A DNA stretch of 7,257 nt from Clostridia bacterium (GTDB lineage Bacteria > Bacillota > Clostridia > Christensenellales > CAG-1252). This document shows positions 5,731 to 7,257 of this stretch, one piece after another (the first letter of the stretch is position 1; every line of letters begins with the position of its first letter). The notes beneath the pieces were generated by a model, which saw only the letters and a program-made list of their open reading frames with translations, ran no database searches and was not told the DNA's origin. Where the stretch lies: positions 1-7,257 of the forward strand of contig JAFTBD010000016.1 in NCBI GenBank assembly GCA_017455385.1. Direction: 5' to 3'. A program made the position numbers and the translations under genes.

Positions 5731-7257
5731 ATGACCTCCTGTATTTCGCCTCTTCTTCGGCTATCGCTTGCATGATCTCCGACCTCTCCGCATCCGAAGT
5801 ACTGAGCCTATATCTTTCGTTTAAATCCGCTATCCTGCTTCTCATATACTCTTTCCTCAGAAGAGTGATGCAGTCCCTAAATGCGGCGCTCTCCATGCCC
5901 TCGTACTTCTTCACATCAAAGTTGATGATCTTATCCGCTTCTTCTTCCTCTATCACGTGATAGAGGGTGCCTACGTCCACGGGTTTCCCCGCCAAGACGC
6001 ATTCATTGATATAATCCGCCGCTTTCCTGAGGCTCTCTGTAGGCATCAGGTCGGCGTAATCTTCCCATTTCTCCAGTCCGAGCAAGCATTGACGCAAGAC
6101 GAACCGTGCCGCGAGGACGTTGGCGTCGAGCGCCTCCACCCCGCGAGAAACGACCACCTCGCCCGTCGGCTTCTTATTGCGAATGGCGGTGATTTCTGTC
6201 TTCACCACACGCTTTTCGAGACCGGTGGTCTTCGCGATATATTCGACGTACACCTCGCGCTCCACGTCGCTCTCTAATTCCGCCACGACCGCGGCGGCAT
6301 CTTTCGCATAGGACGCTCTGCCGAAAGGCGTAGTGAGATCGTGGTTCTCCTTCAGACGAACGAGCTTGTACTCCGTGAGCTCTACGGCGGCGTTCTTATA
6401 TTTCAAGAACTCCTCGACCCCCGCGCGCTTGATGATCTCGTCGGGATCCTCTCCGTTCGGAAGAGAGATGACACGCACTTTGAGCCCGTGACTTTTTAAT
6501 ATCTCCAGTCCGCGCAAGGTGGCATTCTGCCCCGCGGCGTCACCGTCATAACAGATATAGATATCCTCCACGTAGCGACGGGCGAGCTTCGCCTGCTCCT
6601 CGGTGAGCGACGTGCCCATACTGGCAACGACGTTCTTGACGCCCGCCTGCACGAGCGCGAGCGTGTCCATATAGCCTTCCACCATGATGAGGTCGCTGAC
6701 GCGCTCTTTATAGCGAAGGTTCTTGATATAGTTCAACCCATACAGCGTCCTATTCTTGGTGAAAAGGACGGTATTGTCGGTATTCTTGTATTTGGCGAAG
6801 TCGGTCTTGCCGAGCACTCTTCCCCCGAATGCGATGACGTTCTTGAAGGTGTCGATGATGGGGAAGATCAGGCGATTCGCCATCGCGTCGAAGAACTTCC
6901 CGTCCCTCTCCTGTATCACGCCCGCTTTCAGCATCTCGGCGCGCTTATAGCCGAGCTTGGAAAGCTCCGTGATGATCTCGGTGTAGCCGTTGGAGTAGCC
7001 GAGACCGAATTTCGTCACCATATCGGGACGGATACCGCGCTTCTCGATGTAGGCGCGCGCTTCGGCGGCGCAAGGCTCCTTGAGATTCGCGTGATAGATA
7101 CGGGCGGCGTCCCGCATGAGAGCAGTCAGGCGCTCTTTGAGCTCCTTGAAGTCGCCGCTACCCTGCCCGATGGTCTTCGGCACCTCGATGTGTGCCCTGT
7201 CCGCGAGCAGTTTCACCGCTTCCGGAAAACTCATACCTTCCGCTTCCATCACGAAGG
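5717..7257 (-). CDS. dnaG: DNA primase DnaG, N-terminal zinc-binding domain cut off by window edge
   Basis: Replicative primase that makes RNA primers on single-stranded DNA at the fork and docks to the DnaB-type helicase. The frame is open to the right edge. The first visible residues, FVMEAEGMSFPEAVKLLADRAHI, match the end of the family's N-terminal zinc domain, so roughly 80-90 residues including the zinc ligands lie outside; the GTG at 7252 is internal. Counting from that GTG, the catalytic-core motif RLIFPIID is at 127-134 and IAFGGRVLGKTDFAKYKN at 140-157. YGLNYIK follows at 171-177. TOPRIM motifs are VEGYMD at 191-196 (E192) and YDGDAAG at 235-241 (D236, D238), plus GEDPDEII at 267-274 for metal binding. 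The C-terminal 130 residues are helical and should be the helicase-binding domain. About 513 residues are visible of an expected 600. It overlaps rpoD by 14 bases, the classic dnaG-rpoD pair. Confidence 0.97.
   Translation of the reverse strand, partial: FVMEAEGMSFPEAVKLLADRAHIEVPKTIGQGSGDFKELKERLTALMRDAARIYHANLKEPCAAEARAYIEKRGIRPDMVTKFGLGYSNGYTEIITELSKLGYKRAEMLKAGVIQERDGKFFDAMANRLIFPIIDTFKNVIAFGGRVLGKTDFAKYKNTDNTVLFTKNRTLYGLNYIKNLRYKERVSDLIMVEGYMDTLALVQAGVKNVVASMGTSLTEEQAKLARRYVEDIYICYDGDAAGQNATLRGLEILKSHGLKVRVISLPNGEDPDEIIKRAGVEEFLKYKNAAVELTEYKLVRLKENHDLTTPFGRASYAKDAAAVVAELESDVEREVYVEYIAKTTGLEKRVVKTEITAIRNKKPTGEVVVSRGVEALDANVLAARFVLRQCLLGLEKWEDYADLMPTESLRKAADYINECVLAGKPVDVGTLYHVIEEEEADKIINFDVKKYEGMESAAFRDCITLLRKEYMRSRIADLNERYRLSTSDAERSEIMQAIAEEEAKYRRSYGKQ
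5735..5740 (-). promoter_or_regulatory. Shine-Dalgarno site of rpoD, inside dnaG
   Basis: The perfect anti-16S complement AGGAGG is read in the dnaG frame as two Arg codons (AGG AGG) ten codons before the dnaG stop ends, in the C-terminal KYRRSYGKQ. It sits four bases before the rpoD ATG. The strength of the site suggests that rpoD can be initiated independently of coupling to dnaG. Confidence 0.85.

Larger units (their letters stand above)
887..7257 (-). other. Probable single transcription unit dnaG-rpoD-trmK-nif3-like-zinc ribbon-putP
   Basis: Six co-directional genes follow one another with overlaps of 14, 4 and 17 bases and then gaps of 15 and 14 bases. The only terminator-like hairpin is after the last gene. 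The first five genes are the familiar Bacillota macromolecular-synthesis cluster; the linked putP is the less usual member. The main promoter must lie to the right of the window. I see no convincing internal -35/-10 pair, although internal promoters within coding sequence (as known for B. subtilis sigA) cannot be excluded by eye. Confidence 0.75.

Noticed and set aside
7250..7252. GTG as a possible start of dnaG
   Set aside because: The preceding codon is Phe and the sequence FVMEAEGMSFPEAV matches the interior of DnaG just after the zinc domain, so the gene continues beyond the window.
1..7257. CRISPR array, tRNA/rRNA, insertion sequence, phage or defence genes
   Set aside because: No direct-repeat series, cloverleaf, inverted-repeat ends or matching protein motifs were seen; the window is essentially filled by recognised housekeeping and transport genes.

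Overview
The window looks like a core-genome segment of a Bacillota (Firmicutes), most likely Clostridia-type, bacterium. The main clue is the gene order dnaG - rpoD - trmK - nif3-like - coiled-coil/C4 zinc-ribbon gene. This is a well-known Gram-positive form of the macromolecular synthesis operon, with the B. subtilis yqfN/yqfO-type genes following sigA. The coding sequence is moderately GC-rich by eye. The species cannot be named from the sequence alone, but an uncultured gut or animal-associated Clostridia lineage would fit.

Layout from left to right. A plus-strand gene for a pyridoxal/pyridoxamine kinase (vitamin B6 salvage) enters from the left edge with only its first few codons missing, and ends at 821. 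It converges on a long minus-strand gene block. The 65-base gap between them (822-886) is the only substantial non-coding stretch and holds one near-symmetric hairpin that can serve as a terminator for both sides. From 887 to the right edge everything is on the minus strand. In transcription order (right to left) the genes are dnaG (primase, 5' end cut off by the window), rpoD (housekeeping sigma factor), trmK (tRNA m1A22 methyltransferase), a Nif3-family dinuclear-metal protein, a coiled-coil C4 zinc-ribbon protein, and putP (Na+/proline symporter).

The six minus-strand genes are packed without room for ordinary promoters. dnaG/rpoD overlap by 14 bases, rpoD/trmK by 4 bases (GTGA) if the GTG start is used, and trmK/nif3 by 17 bases. 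The two remaining junctions have gaps of 15 and 14 bases, each filled by a Shine-Dalgarno sequence. This supports one co-transcribed unit that couples replication priming, basal transcription and tRNA modification, with a nutrient transporter at its tail. There is no gene-free stretch over 300 bases, and I found no tRNA, rRNA, CRISPR array, insertion sequence or phage gene.

I looked for an undescribed system and did not find one; this is mostly conserved housekeeping DNA. The points worth a second look are modest: putP attached to the end of the sigma-factor operon, its strongly acidic C-terminal tail, the sigma-adjacent zinc-ribbon protein, the tight translational coupling, and a changed motif in TrmK.
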